A stretch of 64,000 nt of DNA from the NCBI GenBank assembly GCA_030403585.1, contig JAUEPE010000004.1, positions 182,668 to 246,667 on the forward strand, written 5' to 3'. Source of the stretch: Frankia sp. RB7 (GTDB taxonomy: Bacteria; Pseudomonadota; Alphaproteobacteria; Rhizobiales; Xanthobacteraceae). Positions 8,369 through 16,639 of this stretch are shown one piece after another. The notes below the pieces were generated by a model, which was not told where the DNA came from, ran no database searches, and saw only the letters and a list, made by a program, of their open reading frames with translations. The translations under genes were made by a program, and so were the position numbers. How positions within the stretch are numbered: position 1 is the first letter of the stretch; each line of letters starts with the position of its first letter.

Positions 8369-8426
8369 GTGCTGGCGGGGCGTGAGAATGCACGAATTGT
8401 CCGAGGTGCTTCGGCGATACCGGCAC

Positions 8427-8482
8427 CTCGGGCCTTGCAACTCGGGCCTTGCACCTCCGGCCTTGCACCTCGGGCTGCGCCC
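8427..8482. repeat. 14-bp tandem repeat, about 3.5 units
   Basis: Units CTCGGGCCTTGCAA, CTCGGGCCTTGCAC and CTCCGGCCTTGCAC follow each other without gaps, then a degenerate fourth unit starts CTCGGGCTGCGC. The array abuts the stop codon of the chemoreceptor gene at 8484, so it would lie in that transcript's 3' end. Confidence 0.75.
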
Positions 8483-8483
8483 G

Positions 8484-10514
8484 TCAGGCCGCCCTGACCG
8501 AGTCCAGGAATTTGCCAACTTCGAGCTTGAGACGATTGCTGTCGCCGGACAACGACTGCGCCGCAGACAGCACCTGCGAACAGGCCGTGCCGGTCTCGGA
8601 CGCGCCACGCTGCACGTCGGTGATGTTGGCAGAAACCCGCTGGGTGCCGTGCGAAGCCTGCTGCACATTGCGGGAGATTTCCTGGGTTGCCGCGCCCTGC
8701 TCCTCGACCGCGGCAGCGATCGTCGATGAAATCTCGGACAGCTTTTCGATGGTGCTGCTGATGTTCTGGATCGCTCCGACCGACTCTTGCGTCGCGGTCT
8801 GAATGCCCGCGATCTGCTGGCCGATCTCGCCCGTGGCTTTCGCGGTCTGCTCGGCGAGCGCCTTCACTTCCGATGCCACGACCGCGAAACCGCGGCCAGC
8901 CTCGCCGGCACGCGCCGCCTCGATGGTGGCGTTCAGCGCCAGCAGATTGGTCTGGCCTGCGATGGTATTGATCAGCTCGACGACGTCCCCGATGCGGCTT
9001 GCCGCCGTCGACAGCTCGCTGACCCGCTGGTTGGTGATGCGGGCCTGGCCGACCGCATCGGTGGCCATCCGCGCCGATTGCTGCACCTGGCGGCTGATCT
9101 CGGTCACCGATGACGCCATTTCCTCGGTGGCGGCGGCAACCGACTGCACGTTCGTGGATGCTTCCCCGGACGCGGCGGCGACCGTCGTGGTGAGATCCTG
9201 TGCACGCTCCGCGGTCGAGCTGAGGGTCGAGGCGGAGGCTTCGAGCCTGGTCGCTGCCGACGACACGGTTTCGACGATCTCGCCCACAGCAGTTTCGAAG
9301 GTGTCGGCGAGTTTGATCATGTCGGCCTTGCGCTGCCCCTCAACGCGCTTGTCCTGGTTTGCCTTGGCATCGGCTTCATCCCGAGCTCTCTGTTCCGCAT
9401 TCTCGCGGATCACGACGACCGTCTTGGCCACATCGCCGACTTCGTCGCCGCGATTTGCACCGGGAATTTCGATATTCAGCTCACCGCCCGCCATCTTGCC
9501 GAGTGCACCACTCAGGCGGGTCAGGGGCCTTGAAACGCCGACAAACGTAAAGATCACCGAGCCGATCAGCGACAGCATCATGATGATGGCCATGACGAAA
9601 CTCAGACGGTTCGCCTGGCCCAATTCGGCCGTTGCCTGCGCCTTGGCTTCCCCGGCGCCCTTTTCCGCAACCTCGACTGCCGTTCGCATCAACTCGAGGA
9701 TCTGATTGGCAACCGGCAGCGCCTTCACGTCGACGAGCTGCTTCTTGTCCGCTTCCGCCTGAATCGCCTCGCGTGTCGCTGCCGTAAATTTCTTCACGAT
9801 GGTCGCGAGCGAGTCGATCGTACCCAGAAGTCCCGCGTCGCTGACGATGCTCCTGGCGCTGTCCAACGTGTCATCCAGTCCAGCGGTACGATTGTCGATG
9901 ACGTTCTTCTGGCTCTCGTCGCCGGTTGCGATCAATTGCCAGGTCGCCGAACGAACCGAATTGAACATCGAATCGGCTTCGTTCAGGACCTTTTCGATGT
10001 CGGATCGATTTGTCGCGCGGATCAGCGCCGAGGACAGCAGCAGGTCCTCGAACGTCTTGGTCCACTCGGCGGAGCGATCGTTCCGCTTCCTGGTGATCTC
10101 GAAGATTCTGAGCTGGGCCTTTCCGATGTCCGATGCCTGGCTGTTGTATTCGGCGGCAAGGGACCTGATTTTCTCCAGCCGCTCCTTGTCGATGGAATTG
10201 GCGACATTGCCGATCGCAACATCGAGCTCCCTGGTCACGGTCGTAAAGGCGGCGTTGAGGCCGCCCAAGCCCTTCTCGAGCTCCGGCGCATTCTTTGACT
10301 GCCTGGTATCGCGCACCGCCAACTCCATTCCCCGCAAGGCAATGTTGCCTTGAAGGGTGTGGTCGGCGACCGTCTGCAACACGCTGGCGCGGTGCTGGGC
10401 TGAATTGATCGCCTGCTCCGAGACCATCTGGTTGGCGACCATGGCTCCCGAAAGAAGAACGCCGAACAGGCCCACGGCGCCAAGTTTGTAACCGATGCGA
10501 TTGAGCTTGGGCAT
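8484..10514 (-). CDS. Methyl-accepting chemotaxis protein with large periplasmic sensor
   Basis: This is a 676-residue chemoreceptor. Membrane segment 1 is near residues 9-28, and a long helical periplasmic domain of about 270 residues follows, resembling HBM-type four-helix bimodular sensors. Membrane segment 2 lies near 305-327 ([19 protein letters not shown]), then a HAMP domain ([18 protein letters not shown]) and the cytoplasmic signalling coil. The hairpin tip that contacts CheA/CheW is intact ([20 protein letters not shown], then [17 protein letters not shown]). The ligand is unknown. The start is ATG 10514; an in-frame TTG at 10532 lacks a ribosome site too. The gene stands alone and is flanked by repeated transporter-tail fragments. 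Confidence 0.9.
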   Translation of the reverse strand: MPKLNRIGYKLGAVGLFGVLLSGAMVANQMVSEQAINSAQHRASVLQTVADHTLQGNIALRGMELAVRDTRQSKNAPELEKGLGGLNAAFTTVTRELDVAIGNVANSIDKERLEKIRSLAAEYNSQASDIGKAQLRIFEITRKRNDRSAEWTKTFEDLLLSSALIRATNRSDIEKVLNEADSMFNSVRSATWQLIATGDESQKNVIDNRTAGLDDTLDSARSIVSDAGLLGTIDSLATIVKKFTAATREAIQAEADKKQLVDVKALPVANQILELMRTAVEVAEKGAGEAKAQATAELGQANRLSFVMAIIMMLSLIGSVIFTFVGVSRPLTRLSGALGKMAGGELNIEIPGANRGDEVGDVAKTVVVIRENAEQRARDEADAKANQDKRVEGQRKADMIKLADTFETAVGEIVETVSSAATRLEASASTLSSTAERAQDLTTTVAAASGEASTNVQSVAAATEEMASSVTEISRQVQQSARMATDAVGQARITNQRVSELSTAASRIGDVVELINTIAGQTNLLALNATIEAARAGEAGRGFAVVASEVKALAEQTAKATGEIGQQIAGIQTATQESVGAIQNISSTIEKLSEISSTIAAAVEEQGAATQEISRNVQQASHGTQRVSANITDVQRGASETGTACSQVLSAAQSLSGDSNRLKLEVGKFLDSVRAA

Positions 10515-10670
10515 GATTGGCGAGCTGTCCAAATTCTGGATGACAGAAGTTCTGGGGTGAGCGAATCAAACCCCACGAGGCGCACTCAGGCGGCGGAAAG
10601 CGTAGTCGGCGCGTATTATTTTAGGGTTAATCGGTGTTCCGTAGACTGATGGGTCAGTGCACCGGCGCAG

Positions 10671-10781
10671 GGCGATTACCTGCAAGCCTTCATGATCGCA
10701 GGCGCAGCCGGCCTCGTCGCGGCGGTGCTGTCGTTGATGATCGGCCGTCGGCCGAAGCAGCCGGTGCTGGCTGCTGCGTGA
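10671..10781 (+). pseudogene. Remnant of a membrane transporter C-terminus (copy 2)
   Basis: An in-frame stretch of 36 codons ends at a TGA (10779-10781) and encodes GDYLQAFMIAGAAGLVAA, then VLSLMIGRRPKQPVLAAA. It is highly similar to the fragment at 8285-8368, and both copies begin at the same point. Nothing upstream continues the frame, so this is the 3' end of a lost gene, possibly a DHA2-type MFS transporter. Its former terminator hairpin seems to survive just downstream. Confidence 0.5.
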
Positions 10782-10788
10782 GGGTATC

Positions 10789-10825
10789 GCGCCGGCAAGG
10801 CGGTGAATACTGACCTTGCCGGCGC
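10789..10825 (+). terminator. Hairpin after transporter remnant
   Basis: Perfect 12-bp arms GCGCCGGCAAGG and CCTTGCCGGCGC are separated by 13 bases. The hairpin lies eight bases after the stop of the transporter remnant. It has no strong T-run, so it may be a relic terminator or a stable hairpin only. The remaining intergenic bases up to the glycosidase start at 10986 show no gene. Confidence 0.5.
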
Positions 10826-10985
10826 AGTTGCGCGCGACGTTTGATTTGAAGATTGATTCCGTTGAGGAAATTTGAAATATTGCGACGACGAAGCGGGCGG
10901 TTCGAAGGCTCGCGCAGGGGCTGAGTGTTCGCGTTGCGTCCAGCTCCATCCCAATCAACCGAAACGATTTGTGGCGGCCCGGCGG

Positions 10986-12083
10986 ATGAGCGATTCCCTC
11001 CTTTCAACGGTCGGTGACCATTTCTTCCTTGGTCTGCGGCCGACCAGCGTCCTCGATGACCGCGACCGCGCGCTGCTGCGGGATCTCCGGCCCGCCGGAA
11101 TCATCCTCTACAAGAGCAATTTCCGTCACGATCTCCCTTATCGCGAGTGGCTGTCGGTCCACAAAGACCTGATCGCCGCGATCCGCGATGCCTCGCAGCG
11201 CGACAAGCAGTTCATCGCCATCGATCACGAGGGCGGACGCGTGTGCCGCACGCCGCCGCCGATCACGCGGTTTTCCTATGCGGCGCGATGGGCCGGCACA
11301 TCAGAGCAGGTCGGCGACGCCATGGGCGTCGAGCTCGCATCGCTCGGCTGCAATCTCAACTTCGCGCCGGTGCTCGACATTCACAGCAATCCCGCCAATC
11401 CCGTGATCGGGGAGCGCGCCTTCGGCCGCACGGCTGACGACGTCATCAAGTCGATGCTGCCGTTCACCAGGGCCATGGAACGCCGCGGCGTCCGGGCCTG
11501 TGGCAAGCATTTTCCCGGGCACGGTGATACGCAGGCGGATTCGCACCATGAATTGCCGGTGCTCGACCTCGACCTCGAACAGATCAAGGCGCGCGAACTC
11601 AAGCCGTTTGCCGCCGCGATCGCCGGCGGCATCGGGATGATGATGACGTCGCACATCCTGTACCGGAAGCTCGACGCGAACGATCCCGTCACGCTGTCGC
11701 GCGCGATCACGCACGGGCTGTTGCGTGAGAGCATGAAGTTCGGCGGCGTGATCGTGTCCGACGACGTCGGCATGCGCGCCATGGCGGGTAGGCTCGACGC
11801 ACCGGATTCCGGCGCGCGCTTCATGGCCGCCGGCAACGACATGCTGATGATCTGCTCGCATCTGACCGACACCGAACGCGCGCGCGGGCTGGCGCAGTCG
11901 ATCATCAACGGTGTTGACCAGGGCAAGCTCGATCCGGCGGTGCTGAAGGCATCACGCCAGCGCGTCCACGAGATGCTGGACGGCACCGCGCAAAACGCGG
12001 TGTCGGAGCTGTCAGGCGAGGTGCTCGCACGCCACCGCGGCGCCGGCACCCAGTTCGACGCGGCGACCGTCGAAGTCGTCTAG
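10986..12083 (+). CDS. Glycoside hydrolase family 3 beta-N-acetylhexosaminidase-like
   Basis: This is a 365-residue GH3 enzyme of the NagZ type, which removes beta-linked N-acetylglucosamine, typically from muropeptides. The NagZ signature KHFPGHGDTQADSHHELP is complete, including the histidine of the DSH triad acting as general acid, and the nucleophile aspartate lies in VIVSDDVGMRAM. IAIDHEGGRVCR (ligand-site D/E) is also present. ATG 10986 (MSDSLLSTVGDHFF) is preferred over the upstream frame to 10872, whose extra residues look non-coding. No signal peptide is visible, as expected for a cytoplasmic NagZ. It stands alone, whereas the usual rhizobial nagZ sits beside scpAB, so this may be a second paralogue. 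Confidence 0.85.
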   Translation: MSDSLLSTVGDHFFLGLRPTSVLDDRDRALLRDLRPAGIILYKSNFRHDLPYREWLSVHKDLIAAIRDASQRDKQFIAIDHEGGRVCRTPPPITRFSYAARWAGTSEQVGDAMGVELASLGCNLNFAPVLDIHSNPANPVIGERAFGRTADDVIKSMLPFTRAMERRGVRACGKHFPGHGDTQADSHHELPVLDLDLEQIKARELKPFAAAIAGGIGMMMTSHILYRKLDANDPVTLSRAITHGLLRESMKFGGVIVSDDVGMRAMAGRLDAPDSGARFMAAGNDMLMICSHLTDTERARGLAQSIINGVDQGKLDPAVLKASRQRVHEMLDGTAQNAVSELSGEVLARHRGAGTQFDAATVEVV

Positions 12084-12146
12084 GGTTGCCCCGGCAAACC
12101 ATCGTCAAACCAGTCGTTCATCAACGCAAGCGCCGTTGATCTCGAT

Positions 12147-12180
12147 GTGCTACGCGTGTTAGTGTTACGCTTGGTAGCAC
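12147..12180. promoter_or_regulatory. Inverted repeat upstream of RND operon
   Basis: GTGCTAC and GTAGCAC form a perfect 7-bp inverted repeat separated by 20 bases, ending 23 bases before the adaptor gene. Its position suits an operator for the efflux operon, but no regulator gene is adjacent, so this is only a candidate. Confidence 0.35.
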
Positions 12181-12203
12181 AAAACCGGCGGCCGGCTTAG
12201 GTG

Positions 12204-13445
12204 ATGGGTTTGAACGTGAGACGCTCAGTAAAACTCCTCATCGGCGCGCTCGTCGTGTTGCCCGCGGGCTATGCGGCCTATTATTTCAGGAACGACATCA
12301 AGGACATCAAGCTTCCGTTCGCGCTGCCCTTCATGCAGGCGGCGGAAGCAGAACACGGCGCCACGCCCGCGGCACGGCCGCCGGTTGCCGTCAAAGTCGC
12401 CGCCGCGAAGGCGGAGGACGTCCCGATCTATCTGACCGGCATCGGCACGATCCAGGCCTACAACACCGTCAATGTGCAGAGCCGGGTCGACGGCGAGATC
12501 GTCCAGATCCTTTTCCAGGAAGGACAGGACGTCAAACAAGGCGACATCCTCGCGAACATCGACCCGCGCCCGTTCCTGGCCCAGCTCGATCAACAGGTCG
12601 CGGTGAGGCAGAAGGACCAGGCGCTGCTCGACGGCGCCAAGATCGACATGGAGCGCTACGACGCGCTGATCCAGAAGGCCGCCGCGATCTCGCGGCAGGT
12701 CGTCGACCAGCAGCATGCGCTGGTCGAGCAGTACAAGGCGCAAGTCAGGAACGACGAGGCCCAGATCGAATATGCGCGCACGCAGCTCGGTTTCACCAAC
12801 GTCCGCGCGCCGCTCAGCGGACGGCTCGGCATCCGTCAGGTCGACCAGGGTAATTACGTCCGTGCCGTGTCGCCCACGACCATCGTCACCGTGACCCAAT
12901 TGCAGCCGATCTCGGTGATCTACACTCTCGCTGCCGTCGCCGTCGGCCAGACCCGTCTCAGCCTCGGCCAGGCCGACGCCCCGGTGGTCGCGCTCACCGC
13001 CGACAGCACGACCGAGCTGGACAAGGGCACGATCACGCTGGTCGACAACCAGGTCGATCAGGCCAGCGGCACGATCAAGCTGAAGGCGACCTTTCCCAAC
13101 AAGACGCTGAAACTCTGGCCGGGCAATTTTGCCAATGGGCGGATCACGGTGGATACGCGCAAGAACGCGATCACGGCCCCCGCAATTGCGGTGCGGCACG
13201 GGCCGCGCGGCGATTTCGTCTGGGTCGCAAAGGCGGACGATACGGCGGCGTTCCGGCCGGTCACGGTCGGGCAGATCTTCGACGGACGCGCGCTGATCGA
13301 CAAAGGCCTCGCCAGGGGCGAACGCGTCGTCACCGACGGGTATTACCGTCTCGAAAACGGCTCGCGCATCATTATCGAGGGCCAGACGCCGACCGCCAAG
13401 GCGCAGCCGACCACCCAGCCGCGCTCCGAGCCGCGCGTCGACTGA
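12204..13445 (+). CDS. RND efflux periplasmic adaptor (MdtA/AcrA type)
   Basis: This is a membrane fusion protein of about 413 residues that bridges an inner-membrane RND pump to an outer-membrane channel. It has an N-terminal membrane anchor (about residues 8-25), then the barrel-sandwich half motif (VAAAKAEDVPIYLTGIGTIQAYNTV...GQDVKQGDILANIDPRPF), an alpha-helical hairpin (about 105-165), the second lipoyl half (TNVRAPLSGRLGIRQVDQGNYV), and the beta-barrel and proximal domains. The start is ATG 12204, one codon after a GTG. It is the first gene of a three-gene operon with two permeases 8 bases downstream. No outer-membrane factor gene is in the operon, so a TolC-type partner must be encoded elsewhere. 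Confidence 0.92.
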   Translation: MGLNVRRSVKLLIGALVVLPAGYAAYYFRNDIKDIKLPFALPFMQAAEAEHGATPAARPPVAVKVAAAKAEDVPIYLTGIGTIQAYNTVNVQSRVDGEIVQILFQEGQDVKQGDILANIDPRPFLAQLDQQVAVRQKDQALLDGAKIDMERYDALIQKAAAISRQVVDQQHALVEQYKAQVRNDEAQIEYARTQLGFTNVRAPLSGRLGIRQVDQGNYVRAVSPTTIVTVTQLQPISVIYTLAAVAVGQTRLSLGQADAPVVALTADSTTELDKGTITLVDNQVDQASGTIKLKATFPNKTLKLWPGNFANGRITVDTRKNAITAPAIAVRHGPRGDFVWVAKADDTAAFRPVTVGQIFDGRALIDKGLARGERVVTDGYYRLENGSRIIIEGQTPTAKAQPTTQPRSEPRVD

Positions 13446-13453
13446 GGTCCGAC

Positions 13454-16400
13454 ATGTCCGCGCCCTTCATCCTCCGGCCGATCGCAACGACGCTGATGAT
13501 CGTCGCGGTCGTGCTGCTGGGCATGCTCGGCTATCGCGAACTTCCGATCGCGCCGTTGCCGAATGTCGACTTTCCCACCATCCAGGTGGTGACGCGCTAT
13601 CCCGGCGCCTCGGCCACCGTCGTCGCTACCTCGATCACCGCGCCGCTGGAGCATTATTTCGGCACGATCTCCGGGCTGACCGACATGAGCTCGACCAGCT
13701 CTTACGGCTACAGCCAGATCACGCTGCAATTCGATCTGTCGCGCAAGATCGACGCGGCCGCGCAGGACGTGCAAGCGCGGATCAATGCAGCCGCGGGCTG
13801 GATCCCGGTCGAGCAGCTGCCGAGTCCGCCGACCTATCGCATGGTCAATCCGGCCGACACGCCGGTGCTGATCCTGGCGCTGACCTCGAAAACGATGGCG
13901 CTGCACGAGGCCAATGATCACGCCGCGACCATTCTGGTGCCAAAACTGTCGCAGATCCCGGGCGTCGGTGCCGTCAGCATCGAGGGCGGGCAAACGCGAG
14001 CCGTACGCCTGCAGATGAACCCGACCCGGCTTGCCGGGCTCGGCATGTCGCTCGACGACGTCCGCCGCGGCATCGCTGCCACCACTGCAGACAACCCGAA
14101 GGGCTCGCTCGACGGGCCGCGGCAGGCGTTTCACGTCGACACCAACGACCAGCTCTTCACCGCGGATGCGTATCGGGATGCGGTGATCGCCTTTCGCAAT
14201 GGCGCGCCGGTACTGCTGCGCGATGTCGGCACCGCCATCGACGGCGTCGAGGATGCCGAGCAGGCGGCGTGGTTCCAGGGCGAGCGCGCCGTGCTGCTGG
14301 ACATCCAGCGCCAGCCCGGCGCGAACACCATCGAGGTGGTGGATGCCATCAAGAGCATCCTGCCAAAACTCCAGGATTCGCTCCCCGCTGCGCTGAAGAT
14401 CTCAGTCGTCAGCGACCGCACCACGACGATCCGGGCCGCGATCCACGATGTGCAGTTCACGCTGGTGCTGACGGTCGCCCTCGTCGTGCTCGTAATCTTC
14501 ATCTTCCTGCGCAAGCTGTGGGCGACCGTGATCCCGAGCGTCACGCTGCCGGTGTCGCTGATCGCAACCTTCGGCGCCATGGCGCTGTGCGGCTTCAGCC
14601 TCGACAATCTCTCGCTGATGGCGCTGACCATCGCCTCGGGCTTCGTCGTCGACGACGCCATCGTGATGATCGAGAACATTGCGCGCTATGTCGAGGAGGG
14701 CGAGGACCCGCTCGAGGCGGCCCTGAAGGGCGCCCGACAAATCGGCTTCACGATCGTCTCGCTGACGATTTCACTGATCGCCGTGTTCATCCCGCTGCTG
14801 CTGATGGGCGGCGTGGTCGGCCGGCTGTTCCGGGAATTCGCGATCACGCTGTCCTTTGCCGTCGTCATCTCAGGTCTCGTGTCGCTGACGCTGACCCCGA
14901 TGATGTGCGCGCAGCTGCTGCAACGCGAGGACCCCAACGCGCAGCATGGCTGGCTGTTCCGTATCAGCGAGCGCGGCTTCGACGCCTCCGCCAGCTTCTA
15001 CCTCTGGGGGCTCGACTGGGTGCTGAGGCACCGCAACCTCACGCTGGTCTTCACCGTGTTCACCCTGGTCGCGACCGTCATGCTGTACGTCGCGATTCCG
15101 AAGGGATTTCTGCCCTTGCAGGACACGGGCCTGTTGATCGGCACCACTGACGCTGCCCAGGACATCTCCTTTGCGGCGATGGCCGAGCGGCAGCAGCAGC
15201 TCGCCGCCGTGATCGGGCGCGACCCCGATGTCGTCACCGTCGGCAGCTTCGTCGGCATCGGATCGGTCAACACGACGCTGAACAGTGGTCGGCTCTATAT
15301 CGATATCGGCAGCCCCGACGCGCGGAAATCATCCGCGGCAGCCGTCATGGCGCGACTGCAACATGCGGTCGAGGGCGTTCACGGCATCACGCTGCACTTG
15401 CAACCGGCGCAGGATCTGCAGATCGAATCGCGCGTCGCGCGCACGCAATACCAATATGCGCTGCAGGATCTCGACGAGGACGAGCTTCGGCTCTGGAGCC
15501 GACGTCTGGTCGAGGCGCTGCGCAAGCGCCCGGAGCTCGCAGACGTCGCCGACGACCGCCAGGACGAAGGCCTGCAGATGTCCGTCACCATCGACCGACA
15601 GCTCGCGGCGAGCTACGGCGTCAGCCTGAACACGATCGACCAGACGCTCTATGACGCATTCGGGCAGCGCCAGATCGCAACCGTGTTCGGCCCCCTGACC
15701 CAGTATCACGTGATCCTCGAGGTCGATCCGGCGCTGCGTAACGATCCCAACATTCTGGGCAAGATCTATTTGACCGCGGCCGCCGCCCAGGCCAGCACCA
15801 TCGACCAGCAGACCAGCGGCTTCAGCGGCGCCTTCAGCAAGGCCTCCGTGCCGGTGCCACTGTCGGCCTTCGCGCGGATCGAGCGGCAGCACGCGCCGCT
15901 GCTGATCTCGCATCAGGGCCTGTTTCCGGCCACGACGATCTCGTTCAACCTGGCCGACGGCGTTTCGCTGAGCCAGGCGACGGAGGCGCTGCGCCTGACC
16001 GAGCGCGAGATCGGACTGCCGGATGCGGTCACCACCAAGCTGATCGGCACGGCCGCCGAGTTCGCCAGCTCGCTCTCCGACGAGAAGTGGCTGCTGCTGG
16101 CCGCGATCGTGACGGTCTATCTGATCCTCGGCATGCTCTATGAGAGCTACATCCACCCGATCACGATCCTGTCGACCTTGCCGTCGGCCGGCATCGGCGC
16201 GCTGCTGGCGCTGATGCTGTACCGGCAGGATCTCAATCTGATCTCGCTGATCGGCATCATCCTGCTCATCGGCATCGTCAAGAAGAACGCCATCATGATG
16301 GTGGATTTCGCGCTCGCCGCCGAACGCGAGGACGGCGCCTCCTCGTTCGACGCCATCCGGCAGGCCTGTATCCTCCGCTTCCGCCCGATCATGATGACGA

Positions 16401-16639
16401 CGATGGCGGCGCTGTTCGGCGCGCTGCCGCTTGCGATCGGCTCGGGCACCGGCTCCGAGCTGCGCCAGCCGCTCGGTATCGCCATCGTCGGCGGACTGAT
16501 CGTCTCGCAAGTTCTCACGCTCTATACGACCCCGGTCGTCTATCTGGCATTCGCCTCGCTGCGCACCCGGTTCGGATGGCAATCCGGATCCGCCGATGAT
16601 CCGACGGCGCTGCCCCAGGCCGAACGGCCCGCGCCGTGA
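13454..16639 (+). CDS. RND efflux permease 1 (MdtB type)
   Basis: This is a 1061-residue RND (HAE1) proton/drug antiporter with twelve membrane segments and two large periplasmic loops. The paired aspartates of the proton relay are in TM4 (SGFVVDDAIVMIENIARYVEEG, near residues 395-415). TM10-TM11 has the matching KKNAIMMVDFAL. The N-terminal SAPFILRPIATTLMIVAVVLLG is typical of MdtB/MdtC pumps. The stop codon overlaps the GTG start of the next permease by four bases, so the two are translationally coupled and probably form a heterotrimer as MdtB/MdtC do. Substrates cannot be told from the sequence. Confidence 0.93.
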   Translation: MSAPFILRPIATTLMIVAVVLLGMLGYRELPIAPLPNVDFPTIQVVTRYPGASATVVATSITAPLEHYFGTISGLTDMSSTSSYGYSQITLQFDLSRKIDAAAQDVQARINAAAGWIPVEQLPSPPTYRMVNPADTPVLILALTSKTMALHEANDHAATILVPKLSQIPGVGAVSIEGGQTRAVRLQMNPTRLAGLGMSLDDVRRGIAATTADNPKGSLDGPRQAFHVDTNDQLFTADAYRDAVIAFRNGAPVLLRDVGTAIDGVEDAEQAAWFQGERAVLLDIQRQPGANTIEVVDAIKSILPKLQDSLPAALKISVVSDRTTTIRAAIHDVQFTLVLTVALVVLVIFIFLRKLWATVIPSVTLPVSLIATFGAMALCGFSLDNLSLMALTIASGFVVDDAIVMIENIARYVEEGEDPLEAALKGARQIGFTIVSLTISLIAVFIPLLLMGGVVGRLFREFAITLSFAVVISGLVSLTLTPMMCAQLLQREDPNAQHGWLFRISERGFDASASFYLWGLDWVLRHRNLTLVFTVFTLVATVMLYVAIPKGFLPLQDTGLLIGTTDAAQDISFAAMAERQQQLAAVIGRDPDVVTVGSFVGIGSVNTTLNSGRLYIDIGSPDARKSSAAAVMARLQHAVEGVHGITLHLQPAQDLQIESRVARTQYQYALQDLDEDELRLWSRRLVEALRKRPELADVADDRQDEGLQMSVTIDRQLAASYGVSLNTIDQTLYDAFGQRQIATVFGPLTQYHVILEVDPALRNDPNILGKIYLTAAAAQASTIDQQTSGFSGAFSKASVPVPLSAFARIERQHAPLLISHQGLFPATTISFNLADGVSLSQATEALRLTEREIGLPDAVTTKLIGTAAEFASSLSDEKWLLLAAIVTVYLILGMLYESYIHPITILSTLPSAGIGALLALMLYRQDLNLISLIGIILLIGIVKKNAIMMVDFALAAEREDGASSFDAIRQACILRFRPIMMTTMAALFGALPLAIGSGTGSELRQPLGIAIVGGLIVSQVLTLYTTPVVYLAFASLRTRFGWQSGSADDPTALPQAERPAP

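Noticed and set aside
8174..8497. 107-codon plus-strand frame containing the transporter-tail fragment as a complete gene
   Set aside because: Only the central 28 codons resemble a protein; the rest is the 14-bp tandem repeat and unrelated sequence.
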